Assembly: GCF_000685075.1 (NCBI RefSeq)
Contig: NZ_BAYD01000065.1
Coordinates: forward strand, 1 to 56,390
Direction of reading: 5' to 3'
Origin: Paraburkholderia oxyphila NBRC 105797
GTDB taxonomy: Bacteria > Pseudomonadota > Gammaproteobacteria > Burkholderiales > Burkholderiaceae
Length of the DNA: 56,390 bases
Below are positions 34,601 through 43,435 of this stretch, piece by piece (position 1 is the stretch's first letter; each line of letters starts with the position of its first letter). The position numbers were made by a program, and so were the translations under genes. A model generated the notes under the pieces. The model worked only from the letters and a program-made list of their open reading frames with translations, ran no database searches and had not been told where the DNA came from.

Positions 34601-35296
34601 TCAGTTTCCGAATGAAGCCGGCACCATCTGGTCCTGCAGCCGGACGGTATTGCCCGCACGACTCAATACCAGTTCGCTCTGCTGCTCGGCGACGAGCCGG
34701 TCTTCCGTATCGGCCAGCATCCGGAAGAGTTGCAGCTTCGTCATCTCGTCACCGACCGCCGTGGTCTCGGTCTGGACGCGCGCCTGCAGTTCCGCAATAC
34801 CTTTCGGGTCCTGCGTGACATCGATCTGCTGCATCAGGCTCTGGATCTGGTTCAGTTCCTGCAGTTCCGTCTGGTACGCCTGCTGGCCGAACGCCTTGTC
34901 CTGGAAGGGCTTGTTCAGCGCCCGCTGGCACACCTGCTGGTCAATGCCGGCCTGGTCCTCGCAGTTATAGATCTCGCTGGCCGAACGCAGCGCCTGCGCG
35001 CTTCCGGTCAGACCCGCGTAGCCGCCGCTCTGGACTGCCGTATAGACACTCTGCCAGTTCGACGGCAGCGAATTTGCCACCACCGGATTGGTCAGCAACG
35101 CACCGAAGCCCCGTGTGCCAACCGTCGACTGGTAGATCTGGATCTCCTGCTGGACCTCCTGCTCAAGCTGGCCCACCGTCGCAATGGCCTGGGCTACGTT
35201 CTGGGCATCGAATACCGGAATGCCCTGGGCGTAGCCCACCGGAGAAACTGCCGCCCAGGTAAGCGCAGCAGCGGCTACATTCAATCGTGCTCTCAT
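34601..35296 (-). CDS. virB5: VirB5-like minor pilin
   Basis: 231 residues with a signal peptide (MRARLNVAAAALTWAAVSPVGYAQ) and a long helical domain: NVAQAIATVGQLEQEVQQEIQIYQS, then SLMQQIDVTQDPKGIAELQARVQTETTAV, typical of VirB5/TraC. ATG 35296 with a GAGGTGG site; the frame upstream to 35803 is not coding. It lies after virB6, the reverse of the usual virB5-virB6 order. Confidence 0.85.
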   Translation of the reverse strand: MRARLNVAAAALTWAAVSPVGYAQGIPVFDAQNVAQAIATVGQLEQEVQQEIQIYQSTVGTRGFGALLTNPVVANSLPSNWQSVYTAVQSGGYAGLTGSAQALRSASEIYNCEDQAGIDQQVCQRALNKPFQDKAFGQQAYQTELQELNQIQSLMQQIDVTQDPKGIAELQARVQTETTAVGDEMTKLQLFRMLADTEDRLVAEQQSELVLSRAGNTVRLQDQMVPASFGN

Positions 35297-35310
35297 GATG
35301 TCCACCTCTC

Positions 35311-36471
35311 TCAACTGCCCTGTCCCAGGTTGGCGTGCGCAGCCCGCTGGTACGCTGGCACCACGCCGCCCGATGAATTTCCCGGTCCGCCGCCGGATCC
35401 TGTCCGGTCGCGGATCGTGCCGCCCGGACGCGGACCGTTCCCGCCGCGGGTGAGCACCTGACCGATCACGGTGGCGAGACGCCGCGACGCCACACCCGCC
35501 ACAAACGCACCGAAGCCGGACACGGTCGCGCCACCGGACAGGCCAGACGCCACCGACGGCAACTGCCAGCCGACCATCGCAAGGAAAATCGAGGTCGCGA
35601 ACATGCCGAGCGCCGCGCCCCAGGCCGACGCGGCTTCGAGCGCCGCCTGACTGGCCGCCACCAGCGCTGCCGCGTTGGAACCGGGCGCTGACGTCGTCAC
35701 CTGGAATGGCGCGAGCTCGGTCGAGAACGCCGTCAGCGCCATCCCCAGGAAAGCGGCCACCAGTACCTGCAGCAACGCGTAGTTCGCGACTTTCGCGGTC
35801 CATGCCTCAAAGAAGCGCGCAGTCGGCGCAAACGCGGCGCAGGCAATGAAAATCGGACCGATCCCGAGCACCAGGTCGAGCAGCATGCGACCCATCACGA
35901 CCTCGAACGCGAGCACGATCAGGAAGATCGAGCCGCCGATCGCTGCGATGAACCCGCACACGATGTCGCCTATGGCGGCAGCAAGGCCACTTGGGCTGAG
36001 CCCTTCATGAGTCGCCTTTTCAGAATAGGCATCCAGAACCAGATCGATCTGCTGGTCGTAGCAGTCGAGTGTCTGGTAGATGCTGGTTGCGCTCGTCGAT
36101 GTCACGCTGCTGCCGCTCACCGATCCACAACCCGGGTTGCCGCCGCTCGTGGTGTTGGCGGCGTTCTGGATCGTCTGGGCCAGCCCCGACGTGGCACCGC
36201 TAATGGCCGTCACGACCTGCTGCTGGTAGATGCCGCTACCGAGCGCAAACGCGAGGATGGCGGCCACTTTCAATCCGCGCCACGCGAACGCGGGTACGGC
36301 TTCGTGCGCCTCACCGCGCACGATTGCAAGACCATAGGCGATGACCCAGATCGTCACAGCCGTCGTCACGACGGGAACAAGCGCGCCCGACAGCGCCGAC
36401 GAGACGTTCGTAACATAGGTCGACATGCCGTTTTCGAGCGTGCCGCCGATCGCGGTAAAGAGGCCACTCAT
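35311..36471 (-). CDS. virB6: VirB6/TrbL polytopic channel protein
   Basis: 386 residues with about six hydrophobic segments (ALVPVVTTAVTIWVIAYGLAIV, LKVAAILAFALGSGIY, IVCGFIAAIGGSIFLIVLAFEVVM, MLLDLVLGIGPIFIACAAF, YALLQVLVAAFLGMALTAF, a late one near 300-320) and the central loop common to the TrbL/VirB6 family. The Gly/Pro-rich tail (~350-386) is disordered. It starts in a TAATG junction with virB4. Confidence 0.9.
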   Translation of the reverse strand: MSGLFTAIGGTLENGMSTYVTNVSSALSGALVPVVTTAVTIWVIAYGLAIVRGEAHEAVPAFAWRGLKVAAILAFALGSGIYQQQVVTAISGATSGLAQTIQNAANTTSGGNPGCGSVSGSSVTSTSATSIYQTLDCYDQQIDLVLDAYSEKATHEGLSPSGLAAAIGDIVCGFIAAIGGSIFLIVLAFEVVMGRMLLDLVLGIGPIFIACAAFAPTARFFEAWTAKVANYALLQVLVAAFLGMALTAFSTELAPFQVTTSAPGSNAAALVAASQAALEAASAWGAALGMFATSIFLAMVGWQLPSVASGLSGGATVSGFGAFVAGVASRRLATVIGQVLTRGGNGPRPGGTIRDRTGSGGGPGNSSGGVVPAYQRAAHANLGQGS

Positions 36472-38915
36472 TACGCACCTCCCGCCCGGGTTGCCTGGGT
36501 CGCCCGACGCTTCGCTAGTTGTGCGTGGAAGACCGGCAGCCATACGTCCGGGTCATCGCCCACCTGCGCACGGATCGTGTCGAGAAGCTCGACGTTGTCG
36601 GTCGTACCCGACAGGACATCCAGGACATCCCCAAGCCCCGCGAGATCGAGTTTTCCGATCGCCGACCGGTGCCCCTGCTTGACCAGAAACATGCGGCTGC
36701 TCTCGCCGAGATTGCGCACAATGTTGAATTCGGCTTCGGTCAGCTTGAAGCCATGCACGTAGTCGTCGTAGTCGGCCCGCGGATTCGGCAGGAAGAAGAA
36801 GGTCGCGCTCTGCTCGATCAGCGCGCGCGCGATATCGCTGCGCAGCACATCCGCCGGTGACTGGGTATCGAAAATGCCCAGCCCGTTCTGCTTGCGGATC
36901 GTCTTCTGCTTGTTCTTCGCAAAGTCCGTGAAAACCGGATCACCCAGCCGTTTCCAGAATTCGGTCATCACATAGATGAAGCGCCGACCATCGATCAGGC
37001 TTTCCGTCAGGTGCAGCAGATACATCGTGACGGGCGTCGAGACTTCCGCGTCGTCGAGCAGCTCGGTATCGTCGAAACCGAAGAGACTTGCACCCGCGAG
37101 GTTCACAGTGTCCGTCGGGTTGTCGAGCACCCAGCCGAGACGCCCACCGGCGCACCATTTCGCGAGACGTGCATGGAGGCTGTTCTCACCGACGTTCGGC
37201 AGAAGCTGCCGCACCATCGACAGGCGTCGCAGCGGTCGCTCCATGCGGGCGACCTCGCGCACGGCGCGCGAGATGTCGAGTTCGTCTTTAGCGGACAACG
37301 GCAAACCCGTAGCGACGAGCTTGCGCACCAGCCGCTCCCATAAGTCGAGCACGGACTCGTCCGGCGTCATCTGGAACGGATTGAGTCCCGTTGGTTCGCC
37401 ACGATGGAACACGGTATAGATTCCGCCCATCGCCCGGATTGCGATCTCGGTACCACGGTCCTTGTCGTACAGCACCGCGGTCAGCCCGAACTTCGTCGCC
37501 ATCGCGAGCAGAAACAGTTCAAGTACCGTCTTGCCCGCACCGGCCTGACCGATGATCTGCGTATTGGCGAGCGCCTTCTCGTCGGCCGAATCCTGCTTCT
37601 CCGGCGTGACGTGAAAATTCAGGTACAGTGGCTGGCCGCTCGGCGTCTTGACGATCGTAATCGCCTCACCCCACGGATTGCCGTCGCGTTTGCCGGTCGC
37701 GAAGTTGTGCAGACTGGCCAAGCCGCAGAAATTGCGGGACGTCAGCTTCGCTTCGCGCGGCCGGTAGCGCCAGTTGCCAGGCAACTGCGCGAACCATGCG
37801 GCGTCCGCCACGAGGTCAATCAGCGCAGTCTGGAATCCGGCGTCGGCAAGCTGCGTGCGGGCCTTCGCAACGTGCTTCGAGACTGCCGCGGGGGTATCAG
37901 CCAGCACCGCGAGCGAATAATGATATTCGCCCAGCACGAAATCGCCGTTGATCAGATCGTTCAGTGCCCGGTCCATCGCCTCGACCTGGGAGACAGCCAC
38001 ATCCTCGCCGGCGATCAACTGGTTACGCTGGCGCTCCAGCGCTTCCTTCGCACCGGGTTTGTCGAGGACTGTGAAGCTTTGCGTCTCGATATACTCGAAG
38101 TCGCCATACAACAGCCCATTGAGCATGCCAGGCTCGGTTTCTTCGGGATAGTCCTTCAGGTCGAGCAGCGCGGCGTAACGCGTCATGGCCGGCATGCGGA
38201 TCTCGACCTTCTCGACGCCCACGAACAGGCGCGAAGTCGGCAGCGCCTCACGGATCGTTCCGGCGGGAACCGGCTCCGGCTCCCAGACGGCATTGACGAG
38301 ATAGCCGAGCAGCTCCAGCGCCGACGAATACCGGCGCGGCCGCTTCGTAAAGGGGCTCGACTTGCGATAGACCCCGAGTGCCACCGGATCGTAGGGCTTC
38401 AGCCCCGTTTCGACCTGGACGCCGAGTTCGCCCATCACTTTCAGCGCTTCCTGCTGGTCGCGCCCGATGTCCTCGCGCGTGCGGCGCGCCGCGCGGCTGA
38501 AGACACGTCCGAGCTTCGTGCGGCTGGGACGATAGACAAGCGTCAGATACAGCTCGTTGGCCATCATCCGGTACCCCGCGAAGCTCGCGTAGTAGCGTGT
38601 CGCCAACTCCTGGCAGAAGCGGTTGCTATAAGGCGTGGCAAACTGGTCCGATACACGCCGGCGCAGACGGTGTACCCAGAGTGCGACGTGACCACCAGGC
38701 AGTGCGCGCACGAGTTGGTTGAATCCATCATGACGCACGAGGATGTCCACCGGATCGGCGGCCTCGAATGCGATACCGGCAAGCTTCCAGATCCGCAGGT
38801 AGTCACCCTCGCGCGCCCTGATCACCTGATCCGTGACGTGCGTCGAGTAAGGGATGTAGTCGGCAAGCGCCACCTCGCGGCTGGCAACGGCGCCGTGGCT
38901 AGGGTCAGCCAGCAT
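36471..38915 (-). CDS. virB4: VirB4 secretion ATPase
   Basis: 814 residues: a CagE/TrbE/VirB4 N-terminal region, then Walker A GQAGAGKT (456-463), VLYDKDRGTE, and a late Walker B-type region (RRFIYVMTEFWKRLGDP). It is the main inner-membrane-associated ATPase needed for pilin extraction and transfer. It overlaps virB3 by 11 nt. Confidence 0.95.
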   Translation of the reverse strand: MLADPSHGAVASREVALADYIPYSTHVTDQVIRAREGDYLRIWKLAGIAFEAADPVDILVRHDGFNQLVRALPGGHVALWVHRLRRRVSDQFATPYSNRFCQELATRYYASFAGYRMMANELYLTLVYRPSRTKLGRVFSRAARRTREDIGRDQQEALKVMGELGVQVETGLKPYDPVALGVYRKSSPFTKRPRRYSSALELLGYLVNAVWEPEPVPAGTIREALPTSRLFVGVEKVEIRMPAMTRYAALLDLKDYPEETEPGMLNGLLYGDFEYIETQSFTVLDKPGAKEALERQRNQLIAGEDVAVSQVEAMDRALNDLINGDFVLGEYHYSLAVLADTPAAVSKHVAKARTQLADAGFQTALIDLVADAAWFAQLPGNWRYRPREAKLTSRNFCGLASLHNFATGKRDGNPWGEAITIVKTPSGQPLYLNFHVTPEKQDSADEKALANTQIIGQAGAGKTVLELFLLAMATKFGLTAVLYDKDRGTEIAIRAMGGIYTVFHRGEPTGLNPFQMTPDESVLDLWERLVRKLVATGLPLSAKDELDISRAVREVARMERPLRRLSMVRQLLPNVGENSLHARLAKWCAGGRLGWVLDNPTDTVNLAGASLFGFDDTELLDDAEVSTPVTMYLLHLTESLIDGRRFIYVMTEFWKRLGDPVFTDFAKNKQKTIRKQNGLGIFDTQSPADVLRSDIARALIEQSATFFFLPNPRADYDDYVHGFKLTEAEFNIVRNLGESSRMFLVKQGHRSAIGKLDLAGLGDVLDVLSGTTDNVELLDTIRAQVGDDPDVWLPVFHAQLAKRRATQATRAGGA

Positions 38916-39249
38916 GTCGGACCCTCCTCTTCAGGCGAACCGGCGTGTAGGCGCGCGCACCCCAGAAGCGCCGATTGCCCTGTCGCAGGACCATGCGCAG
39001 GCGCAGTGCGTACTGTGCGAGGCGCTGGTCGTCGCGGCGCGTGACAACACGCATGGCGACGAACACCGGGATCATCAGGAACAGGAGCCCGACACCGAGC
39101 GGTGGGCTGGCAAGCAATGCCCAGATGGCGGGGATCAGCATGCCGCCACCGACCATGAGGAATGGCACGAGCGGTACACCCCAGAGCATCGCGGGTCGCG
39201 TGCACCCCTTGAAGACCGGATCCTTGAGCGAGTTCATGATGGGGTTCAT
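38905..39249 (-). CDS. virB3: VirB3 membrane protein
   Basis: 114 residues with the typical DPVFKGCTRPAMLWGVPLVPF start and two hydrophobic segments (~21-42 and 46-67), then a basic tail RRDDQRLAQYALRLRM. It works with VirB4. A second in-frame ATG at 39237 is an alternative start. Confidence 0.9.
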   Translation of the reverse strand: MNPIMNSLKDPVFKGCTRPAMLWGVPLVPFLMVGGGMLIPAIWALLASPPLGVGLLFLMIPVFVAMRVVTRRDDQRLAQYALRLRMVLRQGNRRFWGARAYTPVRLKRRVRHAG

Positions 39250-39265
39250 GGTTGCTGGCCCCGGA

Positions 39266-39607
39266 TCAGCTCGTCGGAATGAGCATGCCGGCGATCACCG
39301 TCGCGCAGCCGACGAAGAGACCACCGATGAACACGTTCGCAATGTCGCCGAACCGGGCATGCTGGAACATCATCCGGAAGCCCGCCCAGATGATCGAAAT
39401 CGAGCAGATCACACCGCCGACACCCAAAAGGGTCGTCTGGATCGTGCTCAGGAGCGTATTGACCTGCGACAGCTGCGCCCAAGCGGGTGATGCCATCAGC
39501 GGTGCAGTCGCGATGACAGCAGCCCACCGCGCCATCCGACGGTTAGAAGAAAGCGGGACAGGTATGTGTCCAGTTTTTCCATTTGTGATATGGATTCCTA
39601 AATTCAT
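39266..39607 (-). CDS. virB2: VirB2 pilin
   Basis: 113 residues. An N-terminal extension is followed by a signal sequence ending in MASPAWAQ, then two transmembrane helices (LLGVGGVICSISIIWAGFRMM, VFIGGLFVGCATVIAGMLI), as in TrbC/VirB2 pilins. AAGGAG site before ATG 39607. The N-terminal 24 residues before the signal sequence are unusual; a start at Met25 would also give a normal pilin precursor. Confidence 0.88.
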   Translation of the reverse strand: MNLGIHITNGKTGHIPVPLSSNRRMARWAAVIATAPLMASPAWAQLSQVNTLLSTIQTTLLGVGGVICSISIIWAGFRMMFQHARFGDIANVFIGGLFVGCATVIAGMLIPTS

Positions 39608-39658
39608 GACAAAACTCCTTTCCGCCTGAATTGGATTTGCAATCGAAGGGACACCGGG

Positions 39659-40315
39659 CTAGAACACCACTGCACTACCGGTTGAGTCACCGACATTCGT
39701 GCCGGATGCGGTATCCGGCGGATTCGGCGGCCGATGGCTCGCCGGTTGTGACGACGCCCGCGCTCCGGGCACGGCCCGGTCAACCGGAACAACAGGAATG
39801 GGCTCAATCGCCGGCACGACTGTCTGTACGGGAATCGACGCGGGCAGGCGGGCGTTATCGACCACCCTTTGCACATACCCGGTGCGATACCCCGTCGAGA
39901 AATTGCCGCTCACGTAGCACGAGAGAGCCGATCGCAATGCAGCCTGCGGATCGCGTCGGCCTTCGGTCCGCGCAGCGCGTGCTGTAGCAAAACAGCCTTC
40001 GAGGACCCCAGCTCCCGCTGCCAGATTGCGGCACGGATCGAAGGCGTTCTGCTCGCTCAGGCCATGCGCCGCCCAGTTCGCGTGGTTGACCTGCGCGAGA
40101 CCGACGCTGAAGTCCCAGCCGCCGGACTCGAGCGCGCGGACGGTAGCCTCAGCCTCGGCCTGGCTCAACGGCTGGCGAACCAGCCGGCCGTGCACCACGC
40201 CAATTGCATAGGGATTGAACCCGGACTCCGTCTGCACGATCGCGGCCATCGTCACCGGCGAGACGTGGGGCGCGCACTGCTGTACAAGCGTGGCAAAATC
40301 GAGCGGCAGCATCAT
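39659..40315 (-). CDS. virB1: VirB1 lytic transglycosylase
   Basis: 218 residues. The SLT-type domain shows catalytic Glu30 in IVQTESGFNPYAIG, FSVGLAQVNHANW, and a Cys pair, then YVQRVVDNA. The C-terminal ~55 residues are Pro-rich. It opens the peptidoglycan for the channel. ATG 40315 overlaps the trbM stop (ATGA); the longer frame to 40516 is not used. Confidence 0.9.
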   Translation of the reverse strand: MMLPLDFATLVQQCAPHVSPVTMAAIVQTESGFNPYAIGVVHGRLVRQPLSQAEAEATVRALESGGWDFSVGLAQVNHANWAAHGLSEQNAFDPCRNLAAGAGVLEGCFATARAARTEGRRDPQAALRSALSCYVSGNFSTGYRTGYVQRVVDNARLPASIPVQTVVPAIEPIPVVPVDRAVPGARASSQPASHRPPNPPDTASGTNVGDSTGSAVVF

Positions 40316-40887
40316 TGCCCCCCGCCACCGGCGCTGTTCTGCTGTTCGCTCTGCTGGAGAAATAGCGCAGCAGATTGCGACGGGTCGTATGGCACCTGCG
40401 TACTGCCCGCGCCGTAGAACTCGGTGATCGTCGACCCCGCACCCGCAACGTCCCACCAGACACGGGTATAGAGTTGATTGTCGATGTCGACATTGATCGC
40501 CCCAGTGGCACAGCACAACAGTTCGCTCTGCTCGGGGCCGCCCCAGTACAGCAGGTTTTCGCGGCAGTAGGCATCGCTCGCGAAGGTATTGGTCGCGAAC
40601 GTCCCGTGCGAGCCGCCCGCACCGAAATCACATGTCGGAAACGGATCGCCATGGCGCAGCGCGCTCCAGAGTCGCTCGATCGGTGGCACGCACGCACCGT
40701 ATTGCTCTGGGCCACCCGGGTTGGACAGACAAAGCAGCACCTGACAGCCCCAGTCGTCCGCGCGCGCCACGCAAGGCGCGAGAAGCGAGGTACCGGCGAA
40801 CAGTGCCAGGGCAATTGCCCACCGATGCGCGATACCGTGCTTCGTCTGAAACCGCCAGCCATTCGTTTTCAGTCGGGACAAGTTCAT
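40312..40887 (-). CDS. trbM: TrbM/KikA-family periplasmic protein
   Basis: 191 residues with a signal peptide (cleavage about ...CVARA|DD). The start of the mature part, GCQVLLCLSNPGGPEQYGACVPPIERLW, then FPTCDFG and more Cys pairs, matches the TrbM pattern of conserved cysteines found near VirB/Trb operons. Function not established. It is the first gene of the transfer operon, with a GGGAGG site before ATG 40887. Confidence 0.72.
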   Translation of the reverse strand: MNLSRLKTNGWRFQTKHGIAHRWAIALALFAGTSLLAPCVARADDWGCQVLLCLSNPGGPEQYGACVPPIERLWSALRHGDPFPTCDFGAGGSHGTFATNTFASDAYCRENLLYWGGPEQSELLCCATGAINVDIDNQLYTRVWWDVAGAGSTITEFYGAGSTQVPYDPSQSAALFLQQSEQQNSAGGGGQ

Positions 40888-40938
40888 GATCCGCTTCCTC
40901 CCATCGATGCAACGCCGAGGTGTCGAACCGGATGGGGG

Positions 40939-40977
40939 AAAAAAGGAACCCGCGTCGCCTTGCAGGCAAACCGCGGG
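40939..40977 (-). terminator. Intrinsic terminator just ahead of trbM
   Basis: On the minus strand a CCCGCG/CGCGGG stem (40949-40954, 40972-40977) with a partly self-paired interior is followed by six T. It lies only about 50 nt upstream of the trbM start codon, so it either ends upstream transcripts or attenuates the transfer operon. Confidence 0.6.
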
Positions 40978-41010
40978 CTCAAGGGGGATCAGTCGTCCGG
41001 ATCAGGCACA

Positions 41011-41038
41011 GAAACAGAAAGACCTGCAAACGCAGGTC
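41011..41038 (-). terminator. Second intrinsic terminator upstream of the transfer operon
   Basis: A perfect 7-bp stem with a 4-nt loop (41021-41027, 41032-41038) followed on the minus strand by TTTCTGTTTC. It would end the alpA operon. Together with the hairpin at 40939-40977 it makes a tandem pair. The rest of 40888-41234 holds no supported gene. Confidence 0.6.
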
Positions 41039-41234
41039 TCGGATCGGAAAACAACGGCCATTCTCATACGCATCCGTCGATACGTCGGGGCCGCTCATGC
41101 GTACTCGGCCGTGCATGTCGCACGTCGGCCGGAACAGGTTGTCAAATTACTTCCGGAGCAATGCCACCAAAGCGCGAGATCGTGTCGCATCGACCGACCG
41201 CGTGTTCTTCCGGCATGCCCCCCGACGCTTCAAT

Positions 41235-41519
41235 TCATGGCTTCTCCGCCAGCAGGCCCGCCAGTGCCCGCTTTGCAGACGACAGTTCAAGCTCATACCC
41301 GTGCCAGGGATACCGTGAAATTCCTAAGCGGCGGCATATCACCTCGCGACCCGCACGCCAGAGATACGCCATGCGCAGCAGCTCACGTTGGCGTACAGAT
41401 AAACGCTGCCATGCATGCTCGATGCACTGGGCATCGACAGGATCGTAAGAGCCGCGGCTAGCACTCGCCCAGTTGTCCAGCCGCGCATCGAGGGATCGCT
41501 GTGAGGCACGCTCACACAT
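41235..41519 (-). CDS. Small sigma-70 region 4-like HTH protein
   Basis: 94 residues. The central stretch RLSVRQRELLRMAYLWRAGREVICRRLGISRYPWHGYELELSSAKRALA resembles sigma region 4/antitermination-type HTH folds. ATG 41519 is chosen because it overlaps the alpA stop by 8 nt; the frame reaches 41570. Such proteins on phages and ICEs act as late-gene activators; here the transfer operon downstream is a possible target, but that is inference. Confidence 0.55.
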   Translation of the reverse strand: MCERASQRSLDARLDNWASASRGSYDPVDAQCIEHAWQRLSVRQRELLRMAYLWRAGREVICRRLGISRYPWHGYELELSSAKRALAGLLAEKP

Positions 41520-41745
41520 CGCCGCCGTCCTTAGCTGGCGATGAGACGCGATACCCGGCGGGATCCTCAAGAAATCGCTCGATATCCGATGCGCGCCAGC
41601 CCACCGCGCGCTCGCCGAGGCGGATCGGGCGCGGGAACGTGCCCTCCTGCATCCGCTGGTAGATCGTCGAACGCTTTAGTCCAACTTCCCGTTCGACCTG
41701 CCCGCGCCGTAGTATTGCGCCTGCTCCCCTCAATTGGACCGACAT
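41512..41745 (-). CDS. alpA: AlpA-family MerR-like excision/transcription regulator
   Basis: 77 residues: LRRGQVEREVGLKRSTIYQRMQEGTFPRPIRLGERAVGWRASDIERFLE is the standard AlpA HTH pattern. ATG 41745 has a GGGAGG site 6 nt upstream; the TTG at 41751 is less likely. AlpA proteins switch on excision or other functions of integrated elements. It is co-transcribed with the sigma-like gene. Confidence 0.82.
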   Translation of the reverse strand: MSVQLRGAGAILRRGQVEREVGLKRSTIYQRMQEGTFPRPIRLGERAVGWRASDIERFLEDPAGYRVSSPAKDGGDV

Positions 41746-41862
41746 GGCCAACCTCCCGCTGTCCTGTTCGAAAGAGTTGCTGCATGGCTCTCATTCAAGC
41801 AGCAGAAGCGCCAGACCGGCAATTCCGTCATGCCGTCGGAAGATTTCGACGGGAAAAGCGGG

Positions 41863-42399
41863 TCATCGATGGCGGCCGTCGACCTCGTTGACCGAATCCG
41901 GGCGCAATGCCGCGGCGAACGTTTGTGCGCTCCGTGAGGCCTCACCATTCGCTTGACTCTTTAACCCGAGTTTCTCGTCAATAGCACGAGCGACTGTAGA
42001 GGACTTTGGAGGGCGTTCCGGGTCCCAGTCAGACCAGTGTGACCACATCACCTCGAAGAGGGCAGCAAGTGTCTGGGTCACGTGAGGCAGATGTACGACA
42101 ACACCTTTCGTTACCTCTTGGGCGCGCACCGGTACGCGATCGGCTAGTTCAGTTAGGGTTTCTGGGGCCGCACGATCGAGCTTACGCTCCAAATGCACTG
42201 CCCATATGTGGTGCATAACGACTGTCCGCGCCAATGCACGTTCCAGGAGCTGGATACGGCGATCCCGTCCTCTCAAGCGCCCCGTGAGACGCAACACCGC
42301 CGCCTGTGATGCTTCAGCGCTTCGGCGCAAAACCTCCTCGTCAGACGCCGTCGGAGAGTCGTTCAACTTTAGACTTTGATTGTCGGTCGATTCGGACAT
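41863..42399 (-). CDS. Hypothetical helical protein upstream of alpA
   Basis: 178 residues, unrecognised. Charged and helical, with a predicted coiled coil in RRSAEASQAAVLRLTGRLRGRDRRIQLLERALARTVVMHHIWAVHLERKL and an LFEVMWSHWSDWDPERPP segment later. ATG 42399 has a strong AAAGGAGGAGGT site; the frame to 42444 is not needed. It lies about 120 bp upstream of alpA on the same strand. Could be a regulator or structural accessory of the element. Confidence 0.5.
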   Translation of the reverse strand: MSESTDNQSLKLNDSPTASDEEVLRRSAEASQAAVLRLTGRLRGRDRRIQLLERALARTVVMHHIWAVHLERKLDRAAPETLTELADRVPVRAQEVTKGVVVHLPHVTQTLAALFEVMWSHWSDWDPERPPKSSTVARAIDEKLGLKSQANGEASRSAQTFAAALRPDSVNEVDGRHR

Positions 42400-42423
42400 A
42401 CCTCCTCCTTTCGGTCTTCGCGG

Positions 42424-42606
42424 AGTTACTTGATGTCCGTGCAACGACTTGGAACCCGCACAACCGGATCAGATATCTCGTCACGCTACCGCACAGGTAC
42501 GTCGCGAAAGTGCTTCTACGAACCAGAGAATGAAGCGCCTTGAGTTGTCGGTATCCAAATCTCAATTTCCATCGACTTCGACCGAATCTCTCAACATCAA
42601 GTAACT
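42424..42606. repeat. 13-bp perfect terminal inverted repeats around 157 bp (MITE-like)
   Basis: AGTTACTTGATGT at 42424-42436 and its exact reverse complement at 42594-42606. The interior has no gene. The remaining part of this intergenic stretch (up to 42821) shows nothing else supportable. The layout suits a small non-autonomous element or paired protein sites at the edge of the conjugative module. Confidence 0.5.
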
Positions 42607-42821
42607 TCTGACGACGCCGTCAGGAATTTCGCGTGCGTCGATTCCGGGAATCAGCCACCTACAGACGGGTCAGTGTTTTGGCTCTTTCAATCTATTGGGG
42701 GATCGCGTGCACCGCAAGGCCAAATCCGCAAACTGAAGAAGTGCTATCGGCTGAATAGAAAAAGTAACAGGCGGCCCATACCATGCCAACCAAATGTGAT
42801 TCGCTTGGCTGAATTTCTGCG

Positions 42822-43220
42822 TCAGAACGCGGAAGCCGAGATCTCATGCAACTGAGTCATCGCTTCATCCGCCTGATCGACGGGCACGAGAACATGATCG
42901 TGGTAATAGCCGGCGATCACGTTGCAGGGAATTTTCGCCTGCGCGAGCTTCCGACTAATCACCGCGATGAAACCAATTGCCTCAAGGCTGGAATGCACAG
43001 AGAGGGTAATGAGGCGAGCAACGTAAGTGTAGGGCACGCCCAAGCGCTGAGCCTCAGTACGCTCGACAATCGCGGTCAACCCCTCACTTTCCCGGATGGT
43101 GCACAAGCAGGGCAAGCCCTCCGGAATATTGAATTCGGGAAACGAGCAGTAGACGTACACTGCCGGTGCCATCACCGGTTTCAGCGTCGCGCACAGCTTT
43201 ACAAGATCGATCTCGCCCAA
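42822..43220 (-). CDS. ACT-domain protein
   Basis: 132 residues. Two ACT-like beta-alpha-beta halves: an N-terminal DLVKLCATLKPVMAPAVYVYCSFPE, CTIRESEGLTAIVERTEAQRLGV, and a C-terminal ITLSVHSSLEAIGFIAVISRKLAQAKIPCNVIAGYYHDHVLVP. These small stand-alone ACT proteins bind amino acids; the exact ligand is not known. The start is TTG 43220, with AGGAGG 8 nt upstream. It is divergent from the desaturase gene, so the ~215 bp between carry both promoters. Confidence 0.78.
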   Translation of the reverse strand: MGEIDLVKLCATLKPVMAPAVYVYCSFPEFNIPEGLPCLCTIRESEGLTAIVERTEAQRLGVPYTYVARLITLSVHSSLEAIGFIAVISRKLAQAKIPCNVIAGYYHDHVLVPVDQADEAMTQLHEISASAF

Positions 43221-43435
43221 TGTCTGGTCCTCCTATGTTCCTGATTGCTTTATGCCATCAACTCAATCGATACGCATATGCATATAGAAAGTCTAACCGG
43301 CCGATAGCAGTTTTGATTGCCCCTTCCGTTATGCCGCTGACTTCCTATGATCCGGTCATCGCTTCTAATTTGTCTCACGAACGGAACTCAGAGTCCGAAC
43401 CATCGGGGCATACATCCCATCGGAAGGAGAATGCG

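Noticed and set aside
37404..39044. 546-codon plus-strand frame opposite virB4
   Set aside because: Shadow frame; virB4 on the minus strand is complete.
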